From Sorghum bicolor (lineage: Eukaryota; Streptophyta; Magnoliopsida; Poales; Poaceae): a stretch of DNA of 64,000 nucleotides. A model generated the notes under the pieces. The model was not told the origin of the DNA. It saw nothing but the letters and a program-made list of their open reading frames with translations, and ran no database searches. This document shows, in pieces, positions 17,680 through 28,268 of the stretch (positions within the stretch are counted from its first letter, which is position 1; each line of letters opens with the position of its first letter). Both the position numbers and the translations under genes were made by a program. The stretch covers positions 18,647,161 to 18,711,160 of the forward strand of contig NC_012873.2 in the NCBI RefSeq assembly GCF_000003195.3, given 5' to 3'.

Positions 17680-20600
17680 TTATGGATAGAAACGTCGCAG
17701 TTTGTCGATGTGCCAAGAGTTAGGCACTCGTGTTCCGTCTGGGTATGCCAATCTGTAGGACGTGGGTCGTGTGACCTCGGTCACCACGAAAGGTCCTTCC
17801 CACGGAGTGGATAGCTTGTGCATTCCCTCCTGGCTTGTTTTCCATCGAAGTACCAGATCGCCGACCACAAAGGAACGGTCTTTGACGTTCCTGTTGTAGT
17901 ATCGCCTGACTGCCGCGAGATATTTTGCTGTTCGGAGGCAAGAATCTAAACGTTTTTCCTCCATGCAATTGATTTCGAGTTCTCTGGCGTTGTCGGCGGT
18001 CGCCTGGTCGAAGTGTTCGATTCTAGGGGATCCGAAGTGTATGTCGGACGGCAGGACCGCCTCTGCACCGTACACCATGAAGTAAGGAGACACCCCTGTG
18101 TTTCGACTGGTCTGAGTTCGGAGGCCCCAGACCACTGCCGGCAATTCTTTCATCCATCGACCGGGTGCTCTGTCGTTTTCGGTGTACAACCTTTTCTTTA
18201 GGGCGTCAACGATCATTCCGTTAGCACGTTCAACTTGACCGTTGGCACGTGGATGTGCCACTGACACGTATTTTATGACTATGCCTCTGTCATCGCAGAA
18301 GTCCCAAAAGGTGGTGCCAGTAAACTGAGTGCCCAGGTCGGTGATTATGCTGTTCGGGATGCCGAATCTGTGTATGATTTGATTGAGGAACTCCACAGCC
18401 TTCTCGGAGGTTGCCTTGACTATGGGCATGTATTCAATCCACTTGGAGAACTTGTCGATTAACACGAAGACAAACTTGAAATTGCCCGGGGCTGGTTTAA
18501 ATGGTCCGATCATGTCAAGCCCCCAGCAAGCAAAGGGCCAAGACGACGGGATGGTTTGAATTTCATGGGCAGGTACATGGGTCCTCTTAGCGAAAAACTG
18601 ACATCCTTCGCAATGTCGAACCAGTTTTTCTGCGTCGCCGACCGCGGTTGGCCAATAAAAACCTGCTCGGAAAGCCTTTCCGACCAACGTTCTAGATGCG
18701 GCGTGATTACCGCAGGATCCAGCATGTATGTCCTCTAAGAGCTTGATACCATCATCTTGGGGTATGCACTTGAGCAGTACTTCGGAGCTTGCGTTTTTTC
18801 GCATGAGTTTTCCGTCGACCAGGATGTATTTCTTTGATCGTCGGATGAGGCGCTCGTTCTCTGTTTTGTCCTGAAAACCTGTCCCGTTTGATATGTATTT
18901 GATGAACGGGGTACGCCAGTCACGCCCACCGGTTGTCGGAGTGGCGTCGTCTATGAGCATTGACTCGGTGGGTTGCTTGTCGACCAGGGAGGAGCCTACG
19001 CTCGGCTCATGGATGTCCTGGACGAAAATACCCCGCGGGATTTGGTCCCGAGATGAGCCTAACTTTGACAACGCATCTGCTGCTTGGTTCTTATCCCGGA
19101 CCACATGGATGTATTCTATGCCATAGAAGTTGGTTTCCCATTTGCGAATTTCTTTGCAGTAGAGATCCATCTTCTCGTGGGTTGCGTCCCACTCCTTGTT
19201 GAGCTGGTTGATGACCAAAGCGGAGTCGCCATAGACATAGAGGCGCTTGACCCCCAGTTCAACGGCTAGTCTTATGCCATGCAAGCACGCTTCGTATTCG
19301 GCGACGTTGTTTGACGCCGGAAAAAGGATCCGAAGGACGTAACGTAGTTTGTCCTTGTTGGGTGATACGAACAGTACCCCAGCGCCGGCACCGTTGATGT
19401 TTAAGGACCCATCAAAGAACATTGACCAGTGGTCTGAGACATCGGGAACGGGAGGCTCATTGAGATCCGTCCATTCAGCGATGAAATCGACCAGGGCCTG
19501 AGACTTGACCGTAGTTCGGCTCTGGAACTCCAGCGAGAATGGGCACAGTTCCATCGCCCATTTCACGATTCTGCCATTGGCGTCTTTATTGCGCAGGATG
19601 TCCCCGAGAGGGAAACTGGTTGTCACCAGGACTCGATGGCCGTCGAAGTAGTGCTTCAGCTTTCTTGATGTTATCAGAATGGCGTATATGAGCTTCTGTA
19701 TTTGTGGATACCTAGCCTTGGACTCGTTTAGGACTTCACTTATGAAGTAAACGGGTCTCTGGACCTTGTAGGCGTGACCTGGTTCATCTCGCTCGACCAC
19801 TATTGCCGTGGAAACAACCCTGTCGGTTGCAGCAATGTAAAGAAGTAGGTCTTCATTGGGCTGAGGCGCTGTGAGGACAGATGACGAAGTGAGGAAGGTC
19901 TTAAGCTGAGTGAACGCAGCGTCGGCTTCATCTGTCCAAGAAAATTTTTCTGACGCTTTCAATAGTTTGAAGAAAGGGAGGCCTTTTTCTCCCAGCCTTG
20001 AGATGAAACGACTGAGGGTGGCCATGCATCCGGTTAGCTTCTGAATGTCCTTGACGTTCTTCGGTGGTCGCATGTCGAGTACGGCTTTGACTTTTGAAGG
20101 GTTTGGTCGTATGCCGTCGCGACTGACGATGTTGCCGAGCAGTAGACCGGAAGGAACGCCGAAAATGCATTTCTTGGGGTTGAGCTTCCACTTGTACCTA
20201 TTGAGTGCCTTGAAGGTTCGGTCTAAGTTGTCGATTAGGGTGCTCGCGTCCCTTGTTTTTACGACCACGTCGTCCACATAGGCCTCGACGAGGTCATCGC
20301 GAATCTCGTCGTGGAGGCATTGCTGGATGGCCCTTTGATAAGTGGCCCCGGCGTTTTTGAGTCCAAAAGACATGGTCGTGTAGCAGTATGCGCCGAAGGG
20401 TGTGATGAAGGATGTTTTGATCTGATCTTCCTCCTTTAGCGAGATCTGGTGATAACCAGAGTAGCAGTCTAGAAAGGAGAGGAGTTCGCATCCGGCCGTT
20501 GAGTCGACCACCTCGTCGATGCGAGGGAGACCAAAAGGATCTTTAGGACAGTGTTTGTTAAGATCAGTGTAATCAACGCACATTCGCCATTCATTATTCT

Positions 20601-20865
20601 TTTTGCGTACAAGAACCGGATTGGCGAGCCAATCGGGGTGATACACTTCTTTTATGAATCCGGCTGCTAGAAGCCGTGTTATTTCTGCCCTAATAGCCTC
20701 CTTTTTGTCACGAGCGAACCGTCGCAGTTTTTGCTTGATTGGTCTTGCGGTCTTCGAGACATTTAAGGAGTGCTCGATCAGGTTTCGTGGGACACCGGGC
20801 ATGTCTGCGGGTTTCCATGCGAAAACGCTCACGTTGTCCCTTAGAAACCTGACGAGCGCATCTTC
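17680..20865 (-). CDS. pol: T2 pol: reverse transcriptase, RNase H, second RNase H, integrase
   Basis: Numbered from the GTG codon at 20832, the protein has 1050 residues; the frame opens 11 codons earlier, right after the gag TAG. RT spans ~30-290 with YVDD at 185-188. The RT-linked RNase H is ~325-440. A second, archaeal-like RNase H lies at ~468-600 with acidic residues D474, E512/E514, D536 and D586, diagnostic of the Tat lineage. Integrase has a zinc-binding H703, H710, C741, C744 and a DD35E core D773, D832, E868, then a C-terminal WEGPF module at 1011-1015. The D832 motif reads TDLGTQF where TDNGTQF is usual. No chromodomain is present. The frame is intact, so this copy may be active if the TAG is read through. 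Confidence 0.92.
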   Translation of the reverse strand, partial: EDALVRFLRDNVSVFAWKPADMPGVPRNLIEHSLNVSKTARPIKQKLRRFARDKKEAIRAEITRLLAAGFIKEVYHPDWLANPVLVRKKNNEWRMCVDYTDLNKHCPKDPFGLPRIDEVVDSTAGCELLSFLDCYSGYHQISLKEEDQIKTSFITPFGAYCYTTMSFGLKNAGATYQRAIQQCLHDEIRDDLVEAYVDDVVVKTRDASTLIDNLDRTFKALNRYKWKLNPKKCIFGVPSGLLLGNIVSRDGIRPNPSKVKAVLDMRPPKNVKDIQKLTGCMATLSRFISRLGEKGLPFFKLLKASEKFSWTDEADAAFTQLKTFLTSSSVLTAPQPNEDLLLYIAATDRVVSTAIVVERDEPGHAYKVQRPVYFISEVLNESKARYPQIQKLIYAILITSRKLKHYFDGHRVLVTTSFPLGDILRNKDANGRIVKWAMELCPFSLEFQSRTTVKSQALVDFIAEWTDLNEPPVPDVSDHWSMFFDGSLNINGAGAGVLFVSPNKDKLRYVLRILFPASNNVAEYEACLHGIRLAVELGVKRLYVYGDSALVINQLNKEWDATHEKMDLYCKEIRKWETNFYGIEYIHVVRDKNQAADALSKLGSSRDQIPRGIFVQDIHEPSVGSSLVDKQPTESMLIDDATPTTGGRDWRTPFIKYISNGTGFQDKTENERLIRRSKKYILVDGKLMRKNASSEVLLKCIPQDDGIKLLEDIHAGSCGNHAASRTLVGKAFRAGFYWPTAVGDAEKLVRHCEGCQFFAKRTHVPAHEIQTIPSSWPFACWGLDMIGPFKPAPGNFKFVFVLIDKFSKWIEYMPIVKATSEKAVEFLNQIIHRFGIPNSIITDLGTQFTGTTFWDFCDDRGIVIKYVSVAHPRANGQVERANGMIVDALKKRLYTENDRAPGRWMKELPAVVWGLRTQTSRNTGVSPYFMVYGAEAVLPSDIHFGSPRIEHFDQATADNARELEINCMEEKRLDSCLRTAKYLAAVRRYYNRNVKDRSFVVGDLVLRWKTSQEGMHKLSTPWEGPFVVTEVTRPTSYRLAYPDGTRVPNSWHIDKLRRFYP

Positions 20866-23800
20866 CTATTTTGGATCCAGGTTGGCCCCGATGAGGGCTG
20901 TCTTCTCGGGGTTGCCTTCGACCAGCTGCACTTCTTTGTACTCCTTGGATTTTGAGTTCTTCCTGGCTGTCGCCTGTTCGGGTAATCGGAGCTGATCGGG
21001 AGGTAGCTGTGCGGCTTGGTTTGCTGTTTCCGCCATGCGGATTGAGAGGTCGATTGCCTCGGTGATCTTGAAGCTTTCTTCTTCGCAGGTGTACGCAGTG
21101 TAGACGTTGCCTCTGACGGTTAGGACGCCCTTCTCCGTGGGCATCTTAAGGACCAGGTATGAGTAGTGCGGTACTGCCATGAACTTTGTCAGCGATGGGC
21201 GGCCCAGTATGGCGTGATAGGTCCCGTCGAAATCCGCGACTACGAAGTTGATGAACTCCGTCCGGAAGTGGTCGGGTGTGCCGAATTGGACAGGCAATGT
21301 TATCTGTCCAATGGGCACTGAACTTTGACCTGGCAAAACCCCCCAGAATTGGGCGTCGTAAGGTTTTAGTTGTGCCGATGATATCTTGAGGGCGGGCAGG
21401 CTGTTGCGGAAGAGGATGTCGATGGAGCTTCCCCCGTCCACGAGCACGCGCTTGAATCTGATGCTATTGATGCAGGGATCAAGAATCAGTGGGAAACGAC
21501 CCGGCTCTGGGATAGCGGCCCACTGGTCCTTCCTGCTGAACGAGATCTCCCTGTGGGACCACGCGGGAAATTTCGGATCTGCGATCGGCCCGTCCGTGCT
21601 GTCTATGTTGAGGCAGGCTCTCTTTAACAGCTTTCTTTCTCGCTTGGACTCAGTGGAGACCTTGCCCCCGAAAATGGAGTGGACCACGTCAGTGGGGCTG
21701 ACGTATTGGTGTCGGGGGTCCCTATCTTGGTCCTCATCCTCATCTTCGTGGTCGTGCCCGTCGCGCTTGTTATTTTTCTTGGCGGAGTCCTCTTGGGCGG
21801 CCCGCCGTGTATAGATACTTTTGAGGACGCGGCACTCTTCCATGGTATGGTTAGACTTTGGGTGTAGCTGGCACGGTCCCTTCAACGTTTTGTTGTAGTC
21901 GTCTTGGTAGTCCCGTCGTCCATTGGGACGTTTGACCGTATTTACTTCGTGGTCGTAGTCGCGAGGGCGCTTTCCTCTGAAGTCGTCGCGGCTGTCGCGC
22001 CGCCGATCCCAACCCTCTCGGTGATCGCAGTTGTCGATGCGGCGGTGATTTCTGTTGTCGTAGCGACCACGACCGTCATCTCGCCGGGAAGGCTGGTCGG
22101 GGCCTCTCGCATCGTCTCGGATTAGTTTTTCTGCGTCATCGGCATCGGCGTAATTTTTAGCCGTGGCGAGGAGCTCTGCTACCGTTGATGGGCGCTTACG
22201 CAACAGCTTGTTCCTCAGCGCTTCATGGAAACGCAAGCCCTTGATAAAGGCTGAGATGGCCTCGTCATGAGAAATCTTCGGGATTTTGAGGCGCATATCC
22301 GAGAATCGTCGGATGTAATCGCGCAGAGGTTCATTCTTCCTGTCTCTTATCCTTTCAAGGTCATACTTGTTTCCGGGCTGCTCGCATGTGGCGATGAAGT
22401 TGTCGATGAAAGCCTGGCGTAGCTCTTCCCAAGAGTCGAAGGAGTCCTCGGGCAAGCCGAGAAGCCACTGATGACCAGCCTGGTCGAGGACTACGGGGAA
22501 GTAGTTAGCCATGACGTGCTCATCTCCTGCCGCTGATCGGACGGCGATTTCATAGAGAGTGATCCAGTTCTCTGGATTTTCCTTGCCGTCGTATTTTTTA
22601 AGTTTTTCGAGCTTGAAATTGCGGGGCCACACGACCTGGCGGAGGTGTGAAGAGAACTGTCTTAGGCCCGGAGGACCGTGGGTCGCATCGTACTCGATGC
22701 GGCGCAGGTTTTCGTGGACTGCTCTCTCTGCGGCGCGCCTGTTGATGCGGTCCCGGGCATCTTTGGGAGGGATGTTGTGGCGGAGATCCCTGTGTTGATC
22801 TTCTTCTTGGCCGCGTACGCCATGAATTTGCTTGCGGCGGCCATCGGCGTCCCGACCACCATCGTCGCGCCGCGAGTCCCCTCGACGGTTGTCGGGGGAG
22901 CGGCTGCGGTGACGCCTACTGGGTGAGACCTGGCTACGATTAGTCTGGTCGGAGGCGGCTTCCGTATAAGAGACGTCCTGGACTCTCTTGAGCAGAGTGG
23001 CTGTCTGTCCCATTGCGGCGATCAGGTGTGCTCGGATGCTGGTCCGGACTCCCTGGCATTCGGGGGTGTCAGGAAGCCGATCCAGGTTGGCCATGGCGAC
23101 AGCCACGTTGGCGCTTGGCGTTTTGTAGACTGGCTGGTCCCCGACCATGTCAAAGGCATCGTTGAGGTTACTTGGTGGCATCTGTTGTTGCTCGTCCGCA
23201 CGCCGTCGGGCGCGATCGGCGTTACGCTGTTCGCGGAGTTGCCTCTGGTCATCTGTTTCTCCGTCAACGGCCGGTTCATCGGCGCTGACATTGAACACAA
23301 TATCCCCTCGCCGGGGGGGGAATATTGAGAATTGGTCGAAACCCGGAGGGTGTGAAGGAAAATCCAGGTCGTAGCCCTCGTCTTCGGTGTTTATAACCTC
23401 GGTGGGGACGGAGCCGGTGCTTGAGTTGGTGCTGGAAACCTGGCCGTCCCGTAGCTCTCGGATTGTCACCATGTTGACATGGTGACGATTGTTCCTTGTC
23501 GGCGACCAACCAGCCTTGCTGAAAATGGATTGGACATGCTGTGAGTAAACAGAGGCCGAGTTGTTCAAGCCGCGAGGATAGTCTTCCTTTTTGAGCTCGA
23601 CGGATCGTCCTGAGGGGGTTGAGGTTATCGTCAGGGACGTTCCCAGCCGTTCGTGTGTGGCGACACGAGTTGGCCGGCGGGATTTCGAAAAATCCGCTCG
23701 AGCAGCTTGGTCGGGCCGGCGCAGAACTCCATCTATTAGTTGGGAGACTTCGAGTAGCTTGGAGTCAGCGCGATCGAGCGCTTGGAGGAGGTCCGAGCAG

Positions 23801-24009
23801 TCAATCTCCTTTCCCTTGTAGAGTGGGAACGGTGGTCGGACGCTTGGTGCCGTCATGCGTGTGGTCGGAGACGGCGTGATCTCAGATTGGATCTGGATCT
23901 CTTTCGGAACCGTGGTCGCGGAGCCGCCGCTGCACGTCGTCCACGTGATCTGGCCGACGGTGAACGTGAGGCCTTCGGGCACGGTCGCGGAAGCTGGGAT
24001 CGTGACCAT
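20866..24009 (-). CDS. gag: T2 gag-protease, 1047 aa, closed by TAG in frame with pol
   Basis: This is the structural polyprotein. It has a low-complexity N-terminal third, an Arg/Asp-rich stretch, the gag capsid domain, a second Arg-rich (RNA-binding) stretch, a CHHC zinc knuckle (C-X2-H-X4-H-X4-C), and an aspartic protease with DGGSS near residue 855 and a later ILGRPSL motif. The reading frame extends upstream to 24057 through the PBS without an ATG; the ATG at 24009 is the first. It ends NLDPK then TAG at 20866-20868, and the pol frame continues directly with no shift. The TAG is in both T copies. It may be a readthrough site or a CAG-to-TAG mutation. Confidence 0.9.
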   Translation of the reverse strand: MVTIPASATVPEGLTFTVGQITWTTCSGGSATTVPKEIQIQSEITPSPTTRMTAPSVRPPFPLYKGKEIDCSDLLQALDRADSKLLEVSQLIDGVLRRPDQAARADFSKSRRPTRVATHERLGTSLTITSTPSGRSVELKKEDYPRGLNNSASVYSQHVQSIFSKAGWSPTRNNRHHVNMVTIRELRDGQVSSTNSSTGSVPTEVINTEDEGYDLDFPSHPPGFDQFSIFPPRRGDIVFNVSADEPAVDGETDDQRQLREQRNADRARRRADEQQQMPPSNLNDAFDMVGDQPVYKTPSANVAVAMANLDRLPDTPECQGVRTSIRAHLIAAMGQTATLLKRVQDVSYTEAASDQTNRSQVSPSRRHRSRSPDNRRGDSRRDDGGRDADGRRKQIHGVRGQEEDQHRDLRHNIPPKDARDRINRRAAERAVHENLRRIEYDATHGPPGLRQFSSHLRQVVWPRNFKLEKLKKYDGKENPENWITLYEIAVRSAAGDEHVMANYFPVVLDQAGHQWLLGLPEDSFDSWEELRQAFIDNFIATCEQPGNKYDLERIRDRKNEPLRDYIRRFSDMRLKIPKISHDEAISAFIKGLRFHEALRNKLLRKRPSTVAELLATAKNYADADDAEKLIRDDARGPDQPSRRDDGRGRYDNRNHRRIDNCDHREGWDRRRDSRDDFRGKRPRDYDHEVNTVKRPNGRRDYQDDYNKTLKGPCQLHPKSNHTMEECRVLKSIYTRRAAQEDSAKKNNKRDGHDHEDEDEDQDRDPRHQYVSPTDVVHSIFGGKVSTESKRERKLLKRACLNIDSTDGPIADPKFPAWSHREISFSRKDQWAAIPEPGRFPLILDPCINSIRFKRVLVDGGSSIDILFRNSLPALKISSAQLKPYDAQFWGVLPGQSSVPIGQITLPVQFGTPDHFRTEFINFVVADFDGTYHAILGRPSLTKFMAVPHYSYLVLKMPTEKGVLTVRGNVYTAYTCEEESFKITEAIDLSIRMAETANQAAQLPPDQLRLPEQATARKNSKSKEYKEVQLVEGNPEKTALIGANLDPK

Positions 24010-24038
24010 CTTGTTCGCCGGAAAAGTTGCACGCACAC

Positions 24039-24056
24039 CGCCTACCTGGCGCGCCA
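24039..24056 (-). other. T2 primer binding site
   Basis: The minus strand reads TGGCGCGCCAGGTAG one base after the 5' LTR, as in T1 and C. Confidence 0.82.
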
Positions 24057-24057
24057 C

Positions 24058-24519
24058 TGTCGACGAAAGCTAGTCGGCAGTCTACCTTGGGGTATACCCA
24101 CGGTAGTAGTTTATCGGTAGACGGTGCGCAAACTACGAACTCGATGGTGACGCAAGACACGGACAAGCTTTTTATCCAGGTTCGGCCGCCGAGTTGGCGT
24201 AATACCTACGTCCTGCGTCTGGTTGTATTGATTTGTGTTGAGAGAATATGATGTGTCCTAGGGGGGTCCCTTGCCCCTCCTTATATAGTCTGGAGGGCAG
24301 GGTTACAGATCTGGAAACTAATCCTAGTCGGTTACAATTGCCATGGATAATTCGATATCAATTCCTATTCTAACCGACCAGAATCCTGCTTGATCTCCAC
24401 ATCTTGTTTCCTTGCGCGGAACTCCAGGTTGTCGGATCAAGCTTTGGACTCGTCTCGTAATGGGCCAAGCCTCCTGGCCCAAGTCCAGCCGTAAGGGTAT
24501 AGGGGTTTATACCCCCACA
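24058..24519 (-). repeat. T2 5' LTR (462 bp)
   Basis: TG...CA bounded, with a TATATAA box (minus) at 24281-24287. It is indistinguishable by eye from the 3' LTR. Confidence 0.96.
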
Positions 24520-24524
24520 CCATG
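24520..24524. repeat. Target site duplication CCATG (right of T2)
   Basis: It pairs with 12536-12540. The A sequence continues directly from it. Confidence 0.93.
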
Positions 24525-25795
24525 TGTACAACAAAGTTCTTCTCTTTGCATGAAAAATTTAGCTATGTAAACTTACCCCTATTACCTTAGTCCCTTATGG
24601 GGCTTATGGCTTTTCCTTTGTCTTAGGTGGTTGAGAGACAGAACAGTTTGACTTGAGCACTAACTTTCTCATTCTTAGCAAGTTTCATATCAGAGGTTTT
24701 GTGATATTTTCAAAAGAAAGCTTAAATGTTCCTCTTATGGTTCTCTCATGTCACTCAAATGGTGTATGATTCCTCACCAAGGCATATGGTAAGAGTTGCC
24801 TTCTCTATTTCATCCTATTTCTAAAAGGCTTATGTGGAGTTCAAGGTAGGGATGAAAGGAGATAGCATACTTACTTTGCATGTATTGCGAAGTCAAAGCT
24901 CGGATCCTTGAAGAGAAGTGTCATACTCCCAGATCAAGATGTGCAAGTGTGATATATGGTGGACTAGGTTGCTCCTTTATTTGATAGACTCTCTATGTAT
25001 TGAGACATGGCTAGCATTTTTTTCTTCTTTTTTTTTATATATATGAGCTTTCATGTGCTCAATTTTCTTTTTCTGTGGACTTGCACATGTCCATCTTTTT
25101 ATTTCATTTTGCCTAGCCCTTTTGATGTCTCATTTACCAAATAATGCTTAGAGAGATGTTCTAACATTTAGAGTATGGAGCAACCTATTTAGTGGATGTG
25201 AAATACATGTGGTTGCGTACTTCCAGTGTAGAAGCAGCATATATATATGTGGTGTGTACGTGATCTTGATCTTAGGAGCATGAAAAGTCTCTTAACAAGG
25301 GTCAACAAGACTTGACGACACTCAACACAAAGCAAATAGCTTATGTGGAAAGGTTGCAATTATGTAAAGTAGATATGGCTATGGTAGGAATTCATCACCA
25401 TTGAGGAACAATTAAGGTTTTGATCATTTTAAGAATAAATCTCTGATAATCATGCATGCTTAGAAAAATATTATAGTAGCTCTTGTCTTACTATCTCATG
25501 TCCCACAACAACTTAGACTTAGTTCTAGCACTTGCAACCCACAAAGTTTTTAGGTTCATGGCAGTTTAAGTGAGCTAAGTGATCCATACTTAGAGAAATA
25601 CTAAGTTGTATACTAGGCACTAGAGAAACATTAACAAGCAACTAGTCATAATTTCCATGAGGGATATAAACATACATGAAGCATATATGCTAAAGGGAAA
25701 TGCTAATAAATATTTATTATTATTTTTTTTTAGTAAGAATGATAAAATGCATGAAAATAAATAGGATAGAATACTTACCTTAGTGGGGGAGAGGA
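24525..25795 (-). other. A2 3' noncoding region
   Basis: Same as A1 4902-6172 with rare substitutions (for example near 25225). AT-rich, no gene. Confidence 0.7.
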
Positions 25796-25808
25796 TCTCC
25801 CCCAAGCT
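25796..25808 (-). promoter_or_regulatory. Internal polypurine-tract motif of A2
   Basis: The minus strand reads AGCTTGGGGGAGA, unchanged from A1. Confidence 0.55.
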
Positions 25809-25818
25809 AGATCTTCGC

Positions 25819-27174
25819 TCACTGTGGTGGCGGGAAATTCTGGTACCATCCAGCCCAGCGTTGTGCGTCTTCCTCTCGCACAAGTCGGATATGTTGGCCG
25901 TTTTGTAACGCCAGTTGCAATGTTGCTTCTTGCCCAATCTGCAATTCGCCCATGTCATTAATGAGACTGTCCATACCTGTGGGCTGGTGACGCCTAGCCC
26001 TGTCCCTTGGGCGTGGAGTGCGTTGTGGAGGTAGACCCATGGAGTCTGAAGCATCCATTGACATCGCTTCATCGCCCTCTTCAACGTCATGGTGCGAGGA
26101 TCCTCCTTGCTCCATCTGGGCGGCTTGCATCATCCTTCTTGTCACCCTGCGTGTCCCTGCAACATCTGGACTTGCCACTCGGGCTAGTCTAATGGTAAGT
26201 GTGCGGACCCCATACAACCGGCGCCTCGCACATGGGAGAGGAATTTCGGTTGTATAGCCCGGATAAATCATTTTAAGTTCACCATTTGGATCTCTTATGA
26301 GCATGTTAGCATTGATAAAGAAGTTCTCATCTACCACTCCTCTAACATAGCCAATGTCTTCAAAATAATGTGATTCAAGTAATCCAAAAGTATCGGCTAT
26401 TCGAGTAATAAAGGATGTGAAATAGATGGGCTTCCCATACTCAATAGAGTTAAGCCAATAGTTCACTAGCAGTTTCACAGGGGAGACCTTGATTTTACTA
26501 ACCATGGCATAGAGAATTTTAAGTTCATCATCAATTAAAGTATCAGTTCCCATGCCAGGATATAGAGTGCACATGATCCAGAAGTGAAGAAAGCGCAAGG
26601 TTGGATTATGGATTTCAATGGGAGTAGGATTTGAACAATCATTAGAGCCAGAAATTGCTTTCCAGAATCTAATTTTATCGAACATTCTAGTGGCATGATC
26701 TAGATCAAGTTCACATTCATGTTCACACCCTAAAGCAGTGTTTAGCAAACTCCAATTTAATTGATGTTCTTGCTCACACATGCGAAAAGATATTCCATTA
26801 TTTGTGAGTTTTAGGGTGCATAGAAATTCCTTAGCAAGCAATTCTTTTCCAAATTCAGGCACTTGCCAAAAACTACTCCAACCAATTGCTCTAAACACCT
26901 TATCGAATTTAACATCCATACCTGTGCGGGCCAAAAGGTCCGGATCGATGATGCTAGTGTGTAGGAAGAGACCCTCTCGGATGATGTAGTACCTTTGCAA
27001 CTCTTCTTGGCTTAACATGAGCCCGCTCTCGGGCTCTCTCATCCTTGATGGAGGCTCGTAGGGTACCATCCCATGGTAACCTTCTTCTTCCTTCCTTCCA
27101 TGAGCATGGTGAGAGCCTTGAGAAGAGCTCTCACCCTTTGCTTTCTTGAACTTGCCGAAGATATGCTTCTTCAT
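25819..27174 (-). CDS. A2 Athila ORF1-type protein, 451 aa
   Basis: Full-length copy of the A1 protein with only one or two amino acid changes seen (an Arg/Leu difference near the C terminus). The ATG is at 27174; the longer frame to 27195 begins with TTG. Preservation of this frame in both units, while gag is broken here, shows little decay since duplication rather than proven selection. Confidence 0.8.
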   Translation of the reverse strand: MKKHIFGKFKKAKGESSSQGSHHAHGRKEEEGYHGMVPYEPPSRMREPESGLMLSQEELQRYYIIREGLFLHTSIIDPDLLARTGMDVKFDKVFRAIGWSSFWQVPEFGKELLAKEFLCTLKLTNNGISFRMCEQEHQLNWSLLNTALGCEHECELDLDHATRMFDKIRFWKAISGSNDCSNPTPIEIHNPTLRFLHFWIMCTLYPGMGTDTLIDDELKILYAMVSKIKVSPVKLLVNYWLNSIEYGKPIYFTSFITRIADTFGLLESHYFEDIGYVRGVVDENFFINANMLIRDPNGELKMIYPGYTTEIPLPCARRRLYGVRTLTIRLARVASPDVAGTRRVTRRMMQAAQMEQGGSSHHDVEEGDEAMSMDASDSMGLPPQRTPRPRDRARRHQPTGMDSLINDMGELQIGQEATLQLALQNGQHIRLVREEDAQRWAGWYQNFPPPQ

Positions 27175-27370
27175 CCTCCTACACAAGTGAGGCAAACCAA
27201 GCTCCTACTACTACTACTATGCAAGGGGAATCTTTTTGGGTTTTTGTTTTGATGACTATTTCTAAACTAAACTTGAGAAATGGCTTGTAACAAAGAGAGA
27301 AGAGAAAGGATTGTGAGCTCGAAATGGTTCTGGTGGTTTTGGGTGTGGAGTTGAGCTCACAATGCTGTGG

Positions 27371-27378
27371 TATTTATA
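27371..27378 (-). promoter_or_regulatory. Internal TATA box ahead of the A2 ORF1-type gene
   Basis: TATAAATA on the minus strand, as at 7748-7755. Confidence 0.55.
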
Positions 27379-27412
27379 GGGGGAGAAGGGCAAGTAGTGG
27401 ACCCACAATATA

Positions 27413-28035
27413 GGGGTCGGCCGACCCCCCTAGAAGCACTTTGAATTTGAGTTTAGCTTTATACAGGGAACCATTCTGCATGCTTTCAAGATTTTGCAGA
27501 GATGGTCCAAAATGGGGGTCGGCCGACCCCCATCCTAGCCCCTCCTCCACTTTAAACATTGTGTCATTGATTGTCCGGAAAAGTAAAGGCTAGGTGTGGA
27601 CCAAAAGTTTTCAAATTGTTTCTGAGATTCCCTGTTTTAGTGCTTTGTGAAAGGTAAAAGATGAATGGCAAAAGTGGAGACATGTCTAAAGTGATTCCTA
27701 TGGACCATGGGAGCACTCAAGCATGCCTAGGTGACCACTTTGCAGAATTTAAGCTAGTGGAGTGGTCCCAAAAGAATCAAAGATGAAAGGAGCATCTTAT
27801 GACTAAAGTAAAGGATCAAGGGACCACTCTTTTTTCAAACTTTAGCTAGTGTTACAAGCATAGGACTCCATTGTGATTCAAATGGTGGCCAGCAGGAGGC
27901 AAGTGGGGCCAATATGGGGGTCGGCCGACCCCCACATTGGAGCTCCCAGAGCATCCAAGTGCTGGGTTGGAACCTCTATGACTAGCAAGGTTGAAATGTG
28001 GTGAAGTGGGCCCCAAGGTGGGGTCGGGCGACCCC
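27413..28035. repeat. Cluster of four GC-rich dyads in A2
   Basis: Dyads at 27413-27428, 27514-27531, 27916-27933 and 28020-28035. All three first copies keep the perfect CGGCCG centre; the fourth has CGGGCG. The rest of the spacer, to 28268, shows no pol remnant. Confidence 0.9.
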
Positions 28036-28268
28036 CCTTTGGGAGCTCCAGCAGCTCAAATTTTTATGACAAGTTATTCTCAAGATTTTATTTATTATGG
28101 CTAAACATTTTGTCGAAATAAGATATGCAAAATTCAAAGTAAGAATGCAATTGAAAAGTGAATAGTAGAAATTGAAATGCAGAAAATAAATATGGGATAA
28201 CTACTGATTTACCTTATCAGCAAGGGCTCCATGTTTTAGGTCCGTAGAGCAGGACCTCTCCATCTTGT

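Larger units (their letters stand above)
12541..24519 (-). mobile_element. T2: near-complete Tat-lineage Ty3/Gypsy element (11979 bp)
   Basis: Two 462-bp LTRs (12541-13002 and 24058-24519) with no difference seen by eye, PBS, polypurine tract and a CCATG duplication define the full element. Sense genes on the minus strand are gag-protease (24009-20866) and pol (20865-17680), separated by one in-frame TAG. Between pol and the 3' LTR an antisense six-exon gene (14233-17402, plus strand) runs convergently with pol. The second RNase H domain and the antisense gene are hallmarks of the Tat lineage (RIRE2-like in grasses). The LTR identity indicates recent insertion into A. Confidence 0.95.

Noticed and set aside
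20832..20832. A separate start codon for T2 pol at 20832
   Set aside because: The codon is GTG and the frame is open back to the gag stop, so independent initiation here is not supported.
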